64,000 nt of DNA from Camellia lanceoleosa (GCA_025200525.1 CM045763.1:65669018-65733017); one strand, 5' to 3'; counted from the stretch's first letter, positions 21,838 through 34,299 are shown. Made by a program: numbers and translations. Notes: a model not told the origin generated them from the letters alone.

Positions 21838-23700
21838 GTAATCGCGCCTCCCGACAAACCTAACGTCACAACAAATCCTCTCCCACCACATAACCAAGCT
21901 CCTCCTCCCAACAGAATCAACTTCATCCAAACTGGGGTCGCGTCTTACGATCCTAGTATCTATATCACCCCATCCCACCTACCTAAGCCGGAGGTAATCC
22001 TTCCTGTCTGCACTGACTTGTGCATGATGGACATCTCCACAACCCAATCTGAGCCAATGGTGGTGACTACCGAAGATGGGACATGGCAGGTTTCAGAGGA
22101 AAGTGGAGTTGTTGAGTCTGGGATTAAACAGTCTGGGAATCTCGCTGGAGGAGCCTACGATCCAAGTGAATACATCCAGTCAGCAGAATTATGTGTAATT
22201 CAAGGGGACAGATTTGAACGGGGAACGGATGATCTAACAGCTGTAGGAGAGGACCTTGCCAACCTCCAGTTCTTCAGTGACCAAGAATCAGCGGATGCGG
22301 CAATCAACTGGTTCGAGTATGAGGAGTCGGCAGAAGCTACCAGATGGTTAGATGATCAACCAGACATTGTAGAATTTCAACCAGAACAAGGCCCGGCAGG
22401 AGCGAGAGTATTAGTGGTGGCCGGAAGGGCCAAAAGTCAGGATACACCGCCGGAGAGCGCCGGCACTAAGAATTTCGCTCAGAACTTGGGCATTGTAGAT
22501 GCGGGGAATATTGAACAAACAGCTATACTGACGCAGTTGGAACAACAAAAATTTGAGGATTCCGAGAGAATCAGAAAAGCTAAGGCCCACGTGGGGGTCG
22601 AAAGTGCTATGTGCACGAGAACAGAAAATGCTGCGGGCATGTGGACTGAAGGTACTGCGAGTACGATCATACCGGAGCTGGACAAGTGTCTGTCGGCTGC
22701 CAACGGAATATGGTGGGAAGACGATGATTTATGTCTTGCCCACACAGATGAGGATTGGGGGAGTAATCAGCCAGATGATACCTGGTATATTGACGGGGTC
22801 GCTCATATGACAAGAAGTGGGCGGTATTTCAAGCCACCACACTTAGACCAACCTGAGGCATCTGGGAAAGACAAGGAAGCTGAGAAACAGAGGGAAAAGC
22901 AGATTGAAGAAGAAGCTGTGCTCAAGCAATTAAAGAAGATACAAGCAGACATCTCTATCTGGGGACTGCTTATGGCATCGGTCACGTGCACAAAGCCGTC
23001 TTATCTGCCATGGACAAGGCCAAACTCTCTATAGATACTACACCAGAGCAGCTGGTTGGGCTGGTCTTTCCGGGAGGAGGTTCCCCGACGTTATCCTTTT
23101 CAGACAAAGAACTACCGCCTGAGGGCACAAATCATAACAAACCCCTCTACGTTTCCGTGGAATGTAGAGACAAGTGGATCTGGGTGGTACTTGTTGATCT
23201 GGGTCCGCCATCAATGTCTGCCTTGACTAAACGGCGTATGCAATCGGGTTGAAGCCTGCGGACTTTGTGCCAACTACTCAGGTGATCAGAGCATATGATA
23301 ATACTAGCAGGGAAGTGATGGGGACTGTCAAAATTCAGACCCAGGTTGGTCCAGGACAACACAACATTGAATTCCATGTCTTGGACGTTCATGAACTTCA
23401 ATCTACTCTTGGGCGGCCGTGGTTGCACCAAGTAAAGCGATCTCTTCCACTTTACATCAGATGTTGAAGTACCCTCACGGGAAGGGTGGCTATTGTCTTG
23501 GAAATTCATCAATCCATCCGCCGCCAGAAGTGTCCACACGATCTTGGAAATCGAACATAGCACGAGAGGATGTGTTCTTATCGGCGTTCACTTTGTTTGA
23601 GGCCGGGTGGTCGAATATCATGGTGAATGAGGGAGTATCGTCGATGCTCAATCCGTCTACCTCATGAACAAGCTACAATACATCCGGGATGGGATTAGGA
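21838..23700 (+). pseudogene. TE-B gag-pol linker and aspartic protease (degenerate)
   Basis: From 22018 an acidic linker runs to 'MTRSGRYFKPP' (about 22808) and 'LKQLKKIQADISIWGLLMAS' (about 22922-22980), both landmarks of the Tat/Ogre segment before the protease. The frame changes near 22975. The protease reads 'LSFSDKELPPEG' and then 'VVLVDLGPPSM' at about 23187-23220, where family members have an Asp followed by a small residue and Gly-Ser. Here Leu-Gly-Pro follows the Asp, so activity is doubtful. A stop at 23250 and further frame changes follow. 'STLGRPWLHQ' (about 23402) is the conserved block after the active site. Confidence 0.75.
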
Positions 23701-24222
23701 AGGCGGCGAAAAGGCGTCCTGGCATTGGCGGTGCCACACAACCCTCATACCTTTGGTTTGGGTTATCTGCCTACCAAAAATTTGGGTGAGGAAGGGAAAG
23801 GAAATGGCGGAAGAGCGAGCAAAGCAGTGGGAAGCCTTTTGAATTAATGCATAGGCCCATCCGTACCTGAGCAGACGTTTAAATCCGGGAGGAGGACTTT
23901 CCATTTGTGGCTTCCGGCCGTGGCTAAACGCGGAGAAGAAGCGCGTGCCAGGTTTCGAGATCTTCTTCGACCTGCAACTATCCGGGGATGAGCGTTCTTA
24001 GAAAAGCGAACAGACCCATCGGTGAGGTTGAGCAAAGATAAAATGAGGGGATGCCGCGGGCGCTGAAATTGTAATGGGGGTGGCATTGGCAAGTCTACTT
24101 TCAGATCCTCCGATCGACCATAAGTGCTTGGGGGATAACTTCTCGGTTTCCATGATTGGGGATGAAACGGCCGCGAGCCTGCCAGCAACTATTTTGGATG
24201 CATCTATCGCACCCTCTCTCAC
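23701..24222 (+). pseudogene. TE-B protease-RT spacer, heavily frameshifted
   Basis: Fragments readable in alternating frames resemble the G-patch-like and linker part of Ogre-type polyproteins, for example 'FGLSAYQ'/'LPTKNLGEEGKGNGGRA' around 23758-23820. Several stops in all frames. Legume Ogre elements have an intron near this position, but I see coding remnants throughout and no convincing splice pair, so I read it as decayed coding sequence. Confidence 0.5.
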
Positions 24223-26543
24223 TTGGCAATACGAGGAGGGATTTTTGTCAGCGACAAGGTCGGAGTGGTGGCCGAATCTGATTCCACCGAGTCTTGTGAG
24301 TCGGAATCAGGTTCCAGCTCGACTGAGTCTAAGTCTGGTAATCCTAGGGATGATAACCCGGATACCACAGTTTTGTCCAGGTCGTCTTTTTCTTTCTCAT
24401 TTGAGTCTATTGTAACCGAGACTTCGGACGATTTGGATGTACTTAATGAGAATCAAGTTACTGTGGTTTCTGAGTACTTTTCTGTGCCCTTGGTTTATTG
24501 CATTAATCCAGACTTTCAAAACTTTGACGAAAACGACGAGGACGAAGTTCCTCCGGTTTTGCAACGTTTAATTGAGCAGGAGCAAGAGAGATTTGTCAAA
24601 CCCTTAATGGATGAAATCACTACCGTGAATATTGGTACTGAGGAAGACCCGCGGCTGGTCCAGATCGGGTCCACGTTGTCTTCGGAGGAACGCGAGCGCT
24701 TAGTTGCTTTATTAAAAAATTTCAAAGATGTTTTCGTGTGGTCCTACGAAGACATGCCTGGAATCGATCCTGAGATTGTACAGCATCGGATCCCCCTTGA
24801 CCCCGAGGCCTGGCCTGTCAAGCAAAAACTCAGGAGGATCCGCCCGGACTAGCTCTCAAGATTAAGGAAGAGGTCACCAAGCAAATCGACACAGGCTTCC
24901 TGCTAGTATCCGAATACCCAACTTGGTTAGCCAACATTGTTCCAGTGCCGAAGAAAGACAGCCGAATCCGGGTATGTGTGGATTTCAGGGATTTGAACAG
25001 AGCTAGTCCAAATGACGACTTTCCCTTGTTGCATATCGATGAGTTGGTGGATTTCACAGCAGGGCATGCTTTGCTCTCATTCATGGATGGCTTCTCAGGC
25101 TACAACCAGATAGTGATGGCACGAAGGCGGAAAAAGCGCATTCACCACCCCGTGGGGACATCTTGCTATAGAGTCATGCCATTTGGGTTGAAGAAACGGA
25201 GCTACTTATCAGCAGACGCAACCACAATATTACGACATGATCCACAAAGAGGTTGAGGTGCGTGGGCGACATGATTATCAAGTCCAAAGAAAGAAGGCCA
25301 CTACCGCCTTGCACAAGTTTTTCAAAGGATCGAGAATTCGGTTCTTTGAACCCTCGAAGTGTACATTTGGTGTTCTGTTGGGGAAAAATCTTTGGGGTTT
25401 GATTACACAAAGGGGTATCGAGGTCGATCCTTCCAAAATCAAGGCCATCTTAGAAATGCCACCACCAAAGACTGAAAAGGAGGTGCGAGGCTTTCTGGGT
25501 AAAGTGCAATTCATAAGACGGTTTATCTCAAAATTAAACTTGACTTGTGAACCACTTTTTGGTCTCCTCAAGAAAGAAAAGAAGTTCCAATGAGACGGCC
25601 GATGTCAAGTTGCGTTTGAACAGATTAAAGAATATTTACAGAACCCGCCCGTGCTGTCACTGCCAAAACCGGGGAAATCGTTGATTTTGTATCTGTCAGT
25701 AACTGAGACTACAATGGGCTGCATGCTTGCGCAAGAATCAGAGAACAAGGTGGAGAGAGCCATCTACTATCTAAGCAAGAAGATGCTAGAGTACGAAACC
25801 CGCTACACTCCGCTGGAGAAGGCTTGCTTAGCTTTGGTATGGGCTACCAGGAAGCTGCGGCACTACCTGTTAGCTCACTCTTTAATGTTGGTTTCACGAC
25901 TTGATCCCATCAAATATCTTTTTGAGAAACTAACACTTACGGATAGGCTAGCTCATTGGTTGCTGTTGCTATCCGAATTTGATCTAAAATATGTGACACG
26001 CAAGTCAGTCAAAGGAAGAGCGGTAGCAGAGTTTTTTGCCGACCATCTAGTGGAAGGGGGTGAAGCAGTTGAGTATTTATTCCCAGATGAGGCCATTTTG
26101 CATATCGACGACGAAACTTGGACGATGTACTTTGACGGAGCGTCAAATCAATATAGGTATGGGATAGGAGTGTTGCTGATAGCACCCGACAATTCTCATA
26201 TCCCTCTAGCCTTCAAACTCCAATTCAAAGTCTCAAACAACGAAACAGAATATGAGGCATGCATTGCCGGTCTAGAAGCAGCCCTGGAATTAGGGGCAAG
26301 ACGGTTGGACGTCATCGGGGACTCAAACCTTGTTGTGTCTCAAGCAAAAGGAGACTGGAAAGTGAAAGAGGAAAAGATAATGATGTATCACCAGACCTTG
26401 GACTTGCTGATTCCTCAGTTTGAGAAGCTAAGTTTGACTCATCTATTAAGAGAGAACAACAGGTTCGCAGATTCTTTAGCAACTCTATCTTCCATGATAG
26501 ACATCCCGTGTGGAGTCCGGATGCGTCCAGTCATTATTGACTA
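24223..26543 (+). pseudogene. TE-B reverse transcriptase and dual RNase H
   Basis: RT begins after 'NFKDVFVWSYEDMPGIDPEI' (about 24718-24776) and shows 'VPKKDSRIRVCVDFRDLNRA' (24943-25002), 'FMDGFSGYNQI' (25082-25113) and 'MPFGLKK'. At about 25250-25270 the Y-x-D-D active site is damaged: two bases are lost and the first Asp codon of the pair reads Gly. RNase H follows in one long open frame from 25651 ('YYLSKKMLEYETRYTPLEKA', 'WATRKLRHYLLAHS'). It continues into the second, archaeal-type RNase H with Asp in 'YFDGASNQ' (about 26130), Glu in 'NETEYEACIAGLEAAL' (about 26242), Asp in 'IGDSNLVVSQ' (about 26317) and the C-terminal Asp in 'NNRFADSLATL' (about 26467). The dual RNase H frame of about 297 codons is intact although RT is dead. 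Confidence 0.9.
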
Positions 26544-27816
26544 GAAATTTTCACCGCTACGAGTCGATTCTTTGCTATAGATGAAGTTCGGGGCGAAAAC
26601 CCTGGTATTACGACATTTGGAATTTCTTGGAGGAAGCATACCATGAGGTAAATGCCAAAGATAAAAAGGGCAATCGGAAAAATGGCCGTTCGGTTCATCA
26701 TCTGTGGGGGTAAGTTTGTATAAGAGAGGTCATCACGGAATGCATAAGCTATGTATTGATCTTAGAAGAGTCAAAGTGTCGATGGAAGCCATCTATGGAG
26801 GAATGCGGTAGCGATATATGAATGGAGTAATCTTGGCACGGAAGATCCTCGAGCGGGGTTACTCTTGGTCCACCATGGAGAAGGATTATATCGGTTTTGT
26901 CGTGATGCCACAAATGTCAAATTCATACAAATCGCATGAACATTCCGCCATCGGTTGTACAACATGACCGCCATGGCCATTTTCGATCTGGGAATCGATG
27001 TGATCGGGTCATCACTCAGAAGAGTCGAATGGGCATGAGTTCATCTTGGTAGCGATAGATTATTTCACAAAGTGGGTCGAGGCCTAATCTTATGCAGTGT
27101 TGAAAGCTTCAAGACGCCATAAAATTTATCGAAACAACATCATCTCGCCACGAGTCCCAAATGAGGTTATTTCAGATAACGGTTGCCACTTCAAGAAAGA
27201 GGTGATTGATTTGTTGGAAAAATACAACGTGGCTTTTCATAAGTCATCTACCTATCGACGCATAAACCAATGGAGCGGTTGAGGCCGTAACAAGAATATC
27301 AAGCACATACTACGAAGATAGTGGAAACCCTCGGAATTTGGCGGATAAGCCGCCGTTTGCTCTGTGAGACTCTGGGACTTCAATCGAACTTCTACTAGGC
27401 GACTCAGACTCATTGGTTTATGGGATGGAGGCGTTCTACCTATCGAGATTGAGGTTCCGTCATTCAGTCTTGGTGAATGTCAAATAGAAGCGGATTAGCA
27501 ATGAAGCGGTTGAGAACTCATGCTTTTTGATGAGAGAAGGCTGAAAGCACTATACTATGTCCAAGGTTATCAACGCAGAATTGCCCGGGCTTTCAACAAG
27601 AAGGTTAAGTCCAGGAATCTAAAAGAAGGAGATTTGGAGCTCAAGGATAACCGAGCCCCCATTCACGACCCAAGAGGCAAGTTCAGACCCAATTGGACTA
27701 GTCCCTACATCATCAAGTCAATCTAGTCAGGTGGAGCTGTGGTTCTGATGGATCTAGATGGCCTAGAGTTCTCCCAACCGATCAACATGGACAAGTTGAA
27801 TAAATATTATCCTTGA
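26544..27816 (+). pseudogene. TE-B integrase (degenerate)
   Basis: Integrase joins the cDNA to host DNA. The zinc-binding part, the 'WGIDVIG'-like first catalytic region (about 26985-27010), 'VISDNGCHFKKEV' with the second Asp (27158-27200) and the terminal 'MDKLNKYYP' followed by TGA at 27814 are recognisable in different frames. At least four frame changes and several stops lie between. The region with the catalytic Glu ('NQWSG', where an N-G-A-E-x-x-N motif is normal, about 27265-27290) is also frameshifted. Confidence 0.8.
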
Positions 27817-28508
27817 GAGGCTCGCTAGGCCGAAAACCCGAAAGGGCGACCTAGGCAAAACTCAAAGCACAGAAAATTTGAAATTATAAAAACTGAGCTC
27901 GCAAGGTTGAAAACCCGTAAAGGGCGGCCTTGGCAAAAGTTAGAGCGTAAAAGGAGAGTGAAAATACCCGAGCGAACCTGAGCCTGAACTACGTAAGGCT
28001 TGATTCCCATCTTTGGGATACGTAGGCAACTTCATCCTGGAGTTCAGCCATAAACATTTCCCCGATCAGCTTTGTCCCTTTGATCATCTCGGTCATCTTT
28101 GTTCATCAGCATTTATCGCAATCTCCGGTACAGTGCTATTCAGACTAGGGGCAACTTTCCGTTGCCACACAGTGCCGCAGTACTATTTAGACTAGGGGCA
28201 ACTTTCCATTTTCCAGGATTCGGGGTTGTACATCTCAGTGACAGATCTCAGGCGTGTCCAGTTCTGATCCATATCGAAAATAGTTTTGAAAAGTTTTAAT
28301 AAAAGTTGACTTTGTTCAAATTAATCTTTTTACAACTAAGGCCATTTTTGGACCAAAGCAGAAAATTTTCAGTATCACAACCTTCAATTTCATTTATTTC
28401 AACACAGAGTTTGCTTGCTCTTGCATACAATTGAAGTTGCTTTTTTATTACACTCATAAAGAAAACTTGAAAGTACTAATAAAGCAATAAATCCGGGGCA
28501 TAGTCAAG
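27817..28508. other. TE-B post-pol spacer with short direct repeats
   Basis: Non-coding. Two copies of 'aaaacccg(t)aaagggcg(a/g)cct' with flanks (about 27830 and 27910) and two copies of 'actaggggcaactttcc' (about 28144 and 28190) are present. This segment separates the integrase stop from the 3' end of the first antisense gene. Confidence 0.6.
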
Positions 28509-29781
28509 TTAGGTGTTCCTGCGCCCCCTCCCAGAGCTAGTCGAAGCCTCTGATGCCAAGCTAGGCCCAATCTGTGCCTTTTCATTGAGCCAATCCCAGC
28601 ACTCATCAGACAAAGTGCAACTGAAAGTGGGAGCAGGGGCCAGGAGCTCTCTAGTCCTCCATGTTGTAGCATATCAGGCAAGCTGTGCGCCTCGGACCGG
28701 GAAAGCAGTCGGGTACTCAATCCCCTCTGGCGGGCAAGTTTGATCATGGCCAATGGCCCAGCTGGCAGGCGGAAAATAGAACATCTGATGAGTCGGACCA
28801 ATCAATTTGGACCCCGTTCTTGGGACATGCTATAGCTCATTCTTGGGAAGATTGAGCCAAGGGCGCCAAGCAATGCGGTCGAGACAAATTGCACATCCAG
28901 TTGAACCACCATCCCTCATTAAGCGCATCAACCAGGCGTTGTCGAAAGAAGTAGCCGCGGGCTGAGTAGGCAAGGCAAGAGTCCACAACCTACAATTTAT
29001 CCATCAACCATACCTAGGGAGGAATGAAAAATGAGAGAATAAAGAATAGAGACGTGCGATGAGAGAAACGATGAGACAGGGGTTATGTGAGAAAAGCCGA
29101 GCCTGAGGGCCGCGTGATGTGAGCAAATACATATGTGATATAGGGTGGAAAACATTACTGCAGCGATAGTGGACTCCCGCAACTGGTGCGTCTCTAACGA
29201 TTGGAAAGTGTCCAAGCCCATCGGCGTTTCGCCAATGCCATAGTCTGACTCTTCCTTTCCTTCAAGCCCTGAGCAACTTCAATCAAACGGATGTTGGGTC
29301 CACCCAGGCCCAGGGCAAGCAGGAAGTGAGATAGCATGCACAAGCAGAGCGCATGTTGTCGAAAACCTTGCCAATGATGGTCGCCGCGGTCACCGGCACC
29401 ATAAAAGCGATGAATCAAACCGAGGATATCCAGTTCCCCATTACAGATTAGAGATCGAGCATCGTGCGCGGTAAGTCCACACATTCGCCCTAAAGCTTGG
29501 GCGTGGCCAAAACGAAACTGAGGCAAAATCTCTTTATAACGTTCATTTTCCATCAAAACTTGAAAATCTTCGAAAGTTGGACATACCTCTTGCCCACTGA
29601 AGCTAAAGACATGCGTCACCGGGTTCCAAAACCTCGCCACGGCATGGAGGAAAGGAAGGTGCAGCGGAGTACGGCTCAGTGTGAATAGTGTATTCAACCC
29701 GAAACCCCGGAAGTTCAACTTTTCCGAGCCATCTAGAGAAGCAATCTAAGATGTGAGATTTTCAACAAGAAACGCCTCCAT
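28509..29781 (-). pseudogene. TE-B antisense gene 1: plant-mobile-domain-like (DUF7745-like) protein
   Basis: Opposite to gag-pol. It starts at the ATG at 29781 (MEAFLVENLTS), has an early stop near 29746, then a long open stretch 29718-29194. This carries 'FLHAVARFWNPVTHVFSFSG', 'VCPTFEDFQVLM', 'HAQALGRMCGLTAHDARS' and a hydrophobic 'FLLALGLGG'. W..T..F.F....PT.EDF..L is the signature pattern of the plant-mobile-domain/DUF7745 superfamily, whose molecular role is unclear. After a frame change near 29225, a GTAATG donor-like site lies near 29150. A second exon begins near 28990 ('FDNAWLMRLMRDGG', 'IAWRPWLNLPKN', 'PPEGIEYP', Ser/Gly/Arg-rich tail) and ends with TAA at 28509, with two more stops. 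The superfamily call is from pattern recognition. That it is an element gene rather than noise is strongly supported. Confidence 0.7.
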
Positions 29782-29825
29782 TTTTGTGCGAAACTAAGAT
29801 GAATTGAGTGAACCACAGAGCTAAG

Positions 29826-30002
29826 GCTTTTAAAGAGGAGAAGACACTATTCGAGGGACACGTGTCAAAAATTTGACGGTTGCTGAGCTAAGTGGCCGGC
29901 CAGCCACTTTTTCTGGCAGGCCGGCCATTCCTTTTCAAAAACTGGCCGGTGGTCTCCCCTTTGCAATAAAGCTGGCCGGCCGGCTCCTAAAAGTGGCCGG
30001 CC
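29826..30002 (-). promoter_or_regulatory. Promoter of antisense gene 1: TTTAAA, G-box, four GGCCGGCC
   Basis: Reading the minus strand towards the ATG at 29781: GGCCGGCC palindromes at 29995-30002, 29974-29981, 29919-29926 and 29894-29901, then the palindrome GACACGTGTC (29857-29866, a G-box core CACGTG), then CTTTAAAAGCC at about 29825-29835, about 45 bp before the ATG. The same module in degenerate form precedes antisense gene 2. Confidence 0.65.
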
Positions 30003-30139
30003 ATGCTCCAATGTGTGTCTTTGGCCCTGTTCTACCCTCTAGGAGGAAGTTTCAAGCATTTCCGTGCAACGGGTATGTCAAAGGCCTCCATTTCCCCTTG
30101 TTTCGGATGCGTTCCGTTGCCCAGATCGTCCGAAGTACA

Positions 30140-30370
30140 CTTTGTTTTGTTGAGTTTTTATTTATCGAGTTGTTTTGTTGTTTTGCTTATCGAGTTGTCG
30201 TTTTGCTTATCGAGTTGTTTATCGAGCTGTCGTGTTTCGTGTTTTTGAGTTGTTACCCTTTGTTTAAGCAATTTTTGTTGAGTCTTGTTTATTAAGTTGT
30301 CAACACTGTTGTATTCTGCTTATTGAGTTGTAAACTTGCTAAGGTTTTGTTATATCTTAGTAAGTTAAGT
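30140..30370. repeat. Short repeats of TTATCGAGTTGT
   Basis: 'cttatcgagttgt(cgttttg)' recurs at 30186, 30207 and 30218 with variants (ttattgagttgtaa, ttattaagttgtc) to about 30330. It lies between the 3' end of antisense gene 2 and the promoter of antisense gene 1. Non-coding. Confidence 0.6.
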
Positions 30371-33027
30371 TGTTGCGTCGGTTCGCTACCTGACTGGGCA
30401 AATGCACAATGCACATTTTCATTCAATCTCATTATGGTACAAAATGATGCGATATGATGCTAAGAGTTTAAAATACAACACTTTTTTCAAAAGCTATTTC
30501 ATTCCATCATGCTTCGTTTGTTACAACATTTTACAAACAAGGGCACAAGTTTTACAAAAAGAATAAAACTGCCTAATAATGTACAATGTGCTACAACTAC
30601 TAGCAAAAAGGTAAATAAAACAGGGAACCGCAACATCAATGCTCTCAAGAGAAGGAATAACGGGCCCTTTTCATCCTCTTCTGCGAAGTAGCCTCTGCAC
30701 CACCGTCACCATCCGAGTCGGAGCTGTCATCCTCAAGATCCCCCTCAGCCTCGCCTTCACTCCCGGAGCCAAGACCAGAGCCCTCCTCTTTGTCAGCAGA
30801 TGTCTCCGACTGACAATCTGCAGCCTCCTCCTCCTCATCCTCACTAGGCTCCGCCTCTATAATGTGTGCCCTGCGTCTGCGAGACGACCCCCCTCCTCGA
30901 GCTCTCCGAAAAGGCCTGGATGGCCCAGCTCCTCGAAAAGGCCCAGATGGTCCTCCTCCCCGAGAAGGCCCAGGTGGCCCGGCCTGCGGCTAAGCATATA
31001 CTGGTGGCATCTGAAAATGAAAAATGCAGTTTGAATATATTAGCCAAAACATGTATATCAGATACAGATGCAAGCAAGTTACACAGGGTGGATGTACGCA
31101 GGAATAATGCATGAATGTGGTATGTGTCAGATGTGCTCTACACAAGTAGCCTATTAATGCAGTAAAATGTCCAAAATCAGCATGTTATCAGAAGTACAAT
31201 GCTAGAAAACTAAAGGGTACTTGGAAGCCCATGATGGACAACTGCGCCTCCCTCCGCAGGACCATCCCCTCAAGTGAGGCTACCATCTCAAGCACCTGAT
31301 CCATGTACTCAACAGGGGGCTGCAGATGCAAAAGGCAAGGGTATCAGTAAAGGAATGAGTGTCCAAGAATCTGAGTAGTGAATCAAAGCTGTAAAACATA
31401 CCGGTGGTGAGTCGGGGTCTTTGACATATCGGTGGCCAGGCATCGGAAGCTTTATCAAGATCGGAATCGGAGAGGTAGTCCTATATTGCCACCCCATCAG
31501 CTCAGTCGGCATATCCGGCCATCCAGGATGATGATAAGTCAGGGGAATCGGGGGAACCAATCCACCCCCACTTCTAGATGTACCAGCCCTGCTGGTGGAA
31601 GGGGCGTCTGCAACCCAAGCCTGGGCCTGGCTCGAAGATGGCATACCAGCAGGCTTCATCGTCGGAGTACGGACTCCCGTCAATAGAGGCATCAGGTATA
31701 TGTGATGGTAAGTAGCATAATCCCCCTCCTCAAGATGAAGTAAGGCATCAGTACCCAGCATAGCAGTAGCAACATCCCGGGAAGAGAGTCTATCAGCAAT
31801 CCGCATCTCGACTGGGGGTGCTAAAAGAGGGTCCTAAGAAGTATAGCCCCATACCTGACGCAAGAAGCACTCCTCCAGAAACCAGGCCCTGCCAACTGGC
31901 CCTTCGAATAGGATCCTGTACTGGGAGGCACCCCGCCCTCCAGCAAACTGGAATCGGAGACCCTCACCTAAGGGCACCCAGGGCTGCCATGTGATCTGCA
32001 GATAACCAATGCATAAATCAATCAAAAATCAGGAAGGTACAAGACAAATCAAAGATGAAAACACAAAGAACTGAGAGTTCTGAAATACCTCCGTCGACCG
32101 CACCATGTCAAAATACTGCCGTAGATAAATGAGAGACTCCCGAGGTCTTGGCCGGTGCTGGCCTTCAAATACAAGTGAGTACGGGGTCACGAGAGGCCCC
32201 TTCACCACCAACTCTGGGGCTAATGTCAGGAAATACACATAGACCCATAATTGTGGAAAACAGTGCAGAATGTGAATGCAAAATGCTGGGGGCAAAATAC
32301 AGAGTGTAAAGTGCGCCGTGTGTGCAATATACAAGTAATGAGGGGCAGAAATGTGAATCAAGAGGGCAGAAAGTACCTCCCAAGCTCTCCAATAGCCGCC
32401 AAGTAAGTCCCCCCGTCTGCGGGAGGTCGCACTCATGTAGCGATAAGAAGTAGCCAAGCGGCGCCACCCCAATCATACTGCGTCGACTGTGATAGGTCCA
32501 CCAAAGCACTCAGCAGATATAGCCCAAAGTGTTCCCCTATCGGCAAACAAAGTAGTCCAAGAGGAACATCGAAAGCCACAGCATCTTGTCTTTGCCTCCT
32601 CAGGAGTCCCGGGCTCCATCTCCACCCTCCGAAAATGGGAAGAGAACCAGGTGTATCGAACTTTGCCTGAAGATCTATCAACAGGCGGGCGAGCCCCCAG
32701 TAAATATATCCAAGTGGCCTCCCACTGGCCCATGTCCTCGTCGTAAAGGATGGGCCAACCTTCCACGTCAAGGCCAGTCAATACGGCAAAGTCAAGCGGG
32801 GTCATAGTCAAGTCCCCCATGGTAGAAAAATGGAAGGAGTTGGTGGTGTCCCACTATCTCTCCACCAAGGCAGCCATCAACGTCCTCCTGGCAGAACAAC
32901 GAGATAGCCCACTACAGAAGGGCCCAAACCCCGCCAAGTCAACTAAATCCCGAACAGCCTCCGGGAGCTCGGCATACCAATCTCTCGCCGCTGTAGAGCC
33001 ATATCCCCGCACAATGCGAGAAGTCAC

Positions 33028-34299
33028 CTGCATTCAGAATGAATACATGTTTCAGCATAAAATGAATAAGCTGCGTGCAAATAAAATGAATGGGCTGCGT
33101 GCAAAGTAAAGTAAGTGAGCCGCGTGTTCAGAATCAATGTGTGCTGCATGTTCACCATCAATTCGAACTGTGTGTTCAGAAAATCAGTGTTTGGGCTGCG
33201 CGTTCAACTCTCAATCAGTGTGTGCTGCGTGTTCACCTTCAATTCGAACTGTGTGTTCAGAAAATCAGTGTTTGGGCTGTGTGTTCAACTCTCAATCAGT
33301 GTGTGCTACGTGTTCACCTACAATTCGAACTGTGTGTTCAGAAATTCAATGTTTGTGCTGCGTGTTCACCTTCAATTCGAACTGTGTGTCCATAAAATCA
33401 GTGTTTGGGCTACGTGTTCAACTCTCAATCGGTGTGTGCTACATGTTCACCTTCAATTCGGACTGTGTGTTCAGAAAATCAGTGTTTGGGCTGCGTGTTC
33501 AACTCTCAATCAGCGTGTGCTGCGTTTTCACCTTCAATTCGAATTGTGTGTTCAGAAACTCAGTGTTTGGGTTGTGTATTCAACTCTCAATCAATGTGTG
33601 CTGCGTGTTCACCTTCAATTCGAACTGTGTGTCTAGAAAATTAGTGTTTGGGCTGCGTGTTCAACTCTCAATCAGTGTGTGCTGCGTGTTCACCTTCAAT
33701 TCGAACTGTGTGTCCAGAAAATCAGTGTTTGGGCTGCGTGTTCAACTCTCAATCGGTGTATGCTGCGTGTTCACCTTCAATTCGAACTGTGTGTCCAGAA
33801 AATCAGTGTTTGGGCTGCATGTTCAACTCTCAATCGGTGTGTGCTGCGTGTTCACCTTCAATTCGGACTGTGTGTTCAGAAAATCAGTGTTTGGGTTGCG
33901 TATTCAACTCTCAATCAGTGTGTACTACGTGTTCACCTTCAATTCAAACTGTGTGTCCAGAAAATCAATGTTTGGGCTGCGTGTTCAACTCTCAATCGGT
34001 GTGTGCTGCGTGTTCACCTTCAATTCGAACTGTGTGTTCAGAAAATCAGTGTTTGGGCTGCGTGTTCAACTCTCAATCAGTGTGTGCTGCGTGTTCACCT
34101 TCAATTCGGACTGTGTGTTCAGAAAATCAGTGCTTGGGCCGTGTGTTCAATTCTCAACCAGTGTGTGCCGTGCGTTCACAATCAATTTATGAGCTAAGTG
34201 TTCAAAAATTCAAGTGATTGAACCGTGTGTTCAGAATGCAAACAGAATGCATGAAAAATTCACAATATGTTGCAGAAAAGGTAAAAACGAAGTAAATAC
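33028..34299 (-). other. First coding intron of antisense gene 2 (1272 bp)
   Basis: On the minus strand the exon ends GAGAG before GTATTT (donor GT at 34299-34298) and the next exon begins after CTGAATGCAG (AG at 33029-33028). Joining keeps the frame (..HEARE then VTSRIV..). Nearly the entire intron is the 81-bp minisatellite array. Confidence 0.7.
33111..34215. repeat. 81-bp minisatellite, about 13 copies
   Basis: The landmark GTTTGGGCTGCG recurs at 33189, 33270, 33351, 33403, 33484, 33565, 33646, 33727, 33808, 33889, 33970, 34051 and 34132: exactly 81 bp each time, except one 52-bp unit at 33351-33402. Each unit has three related parts (GTGTTCAGAAAATCAGTG, GTGTTCAACTCTCAATC, GTGTTCACCTTCAATTCG), so the 81-mer is itself a degenerate trimer of about 27 bp. 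Because 81 is a multiple of three, all three plus frames stay open for hundreds of bases. Those ORFs are artefacts. Confidence 0.95.

Noticed and set aside
23467..24222. An Ogre-type intron between protease and RT
   Set aside because: Fragments of polyprotein sequence can be read through the stretch in alternating frames and no convincing donor/acceptor pair stands out, so decay explains it better.
33111..34215. CRISPR-like regular array
   Set aside because: Units are contiguous 81-mers without unique spacers, in a plant genome. It is a minisatellite.
33115..34217. Long Cys/Ser/Asn-rich repeat proteins (up to 351 codons) in all three plus frames
   Set aside because: They are translations of the 81-bp minisatellite, whose unit length is divisible by three. 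All frames are open equally, there is no domain, and the array lies in an intron of the antisense gene.
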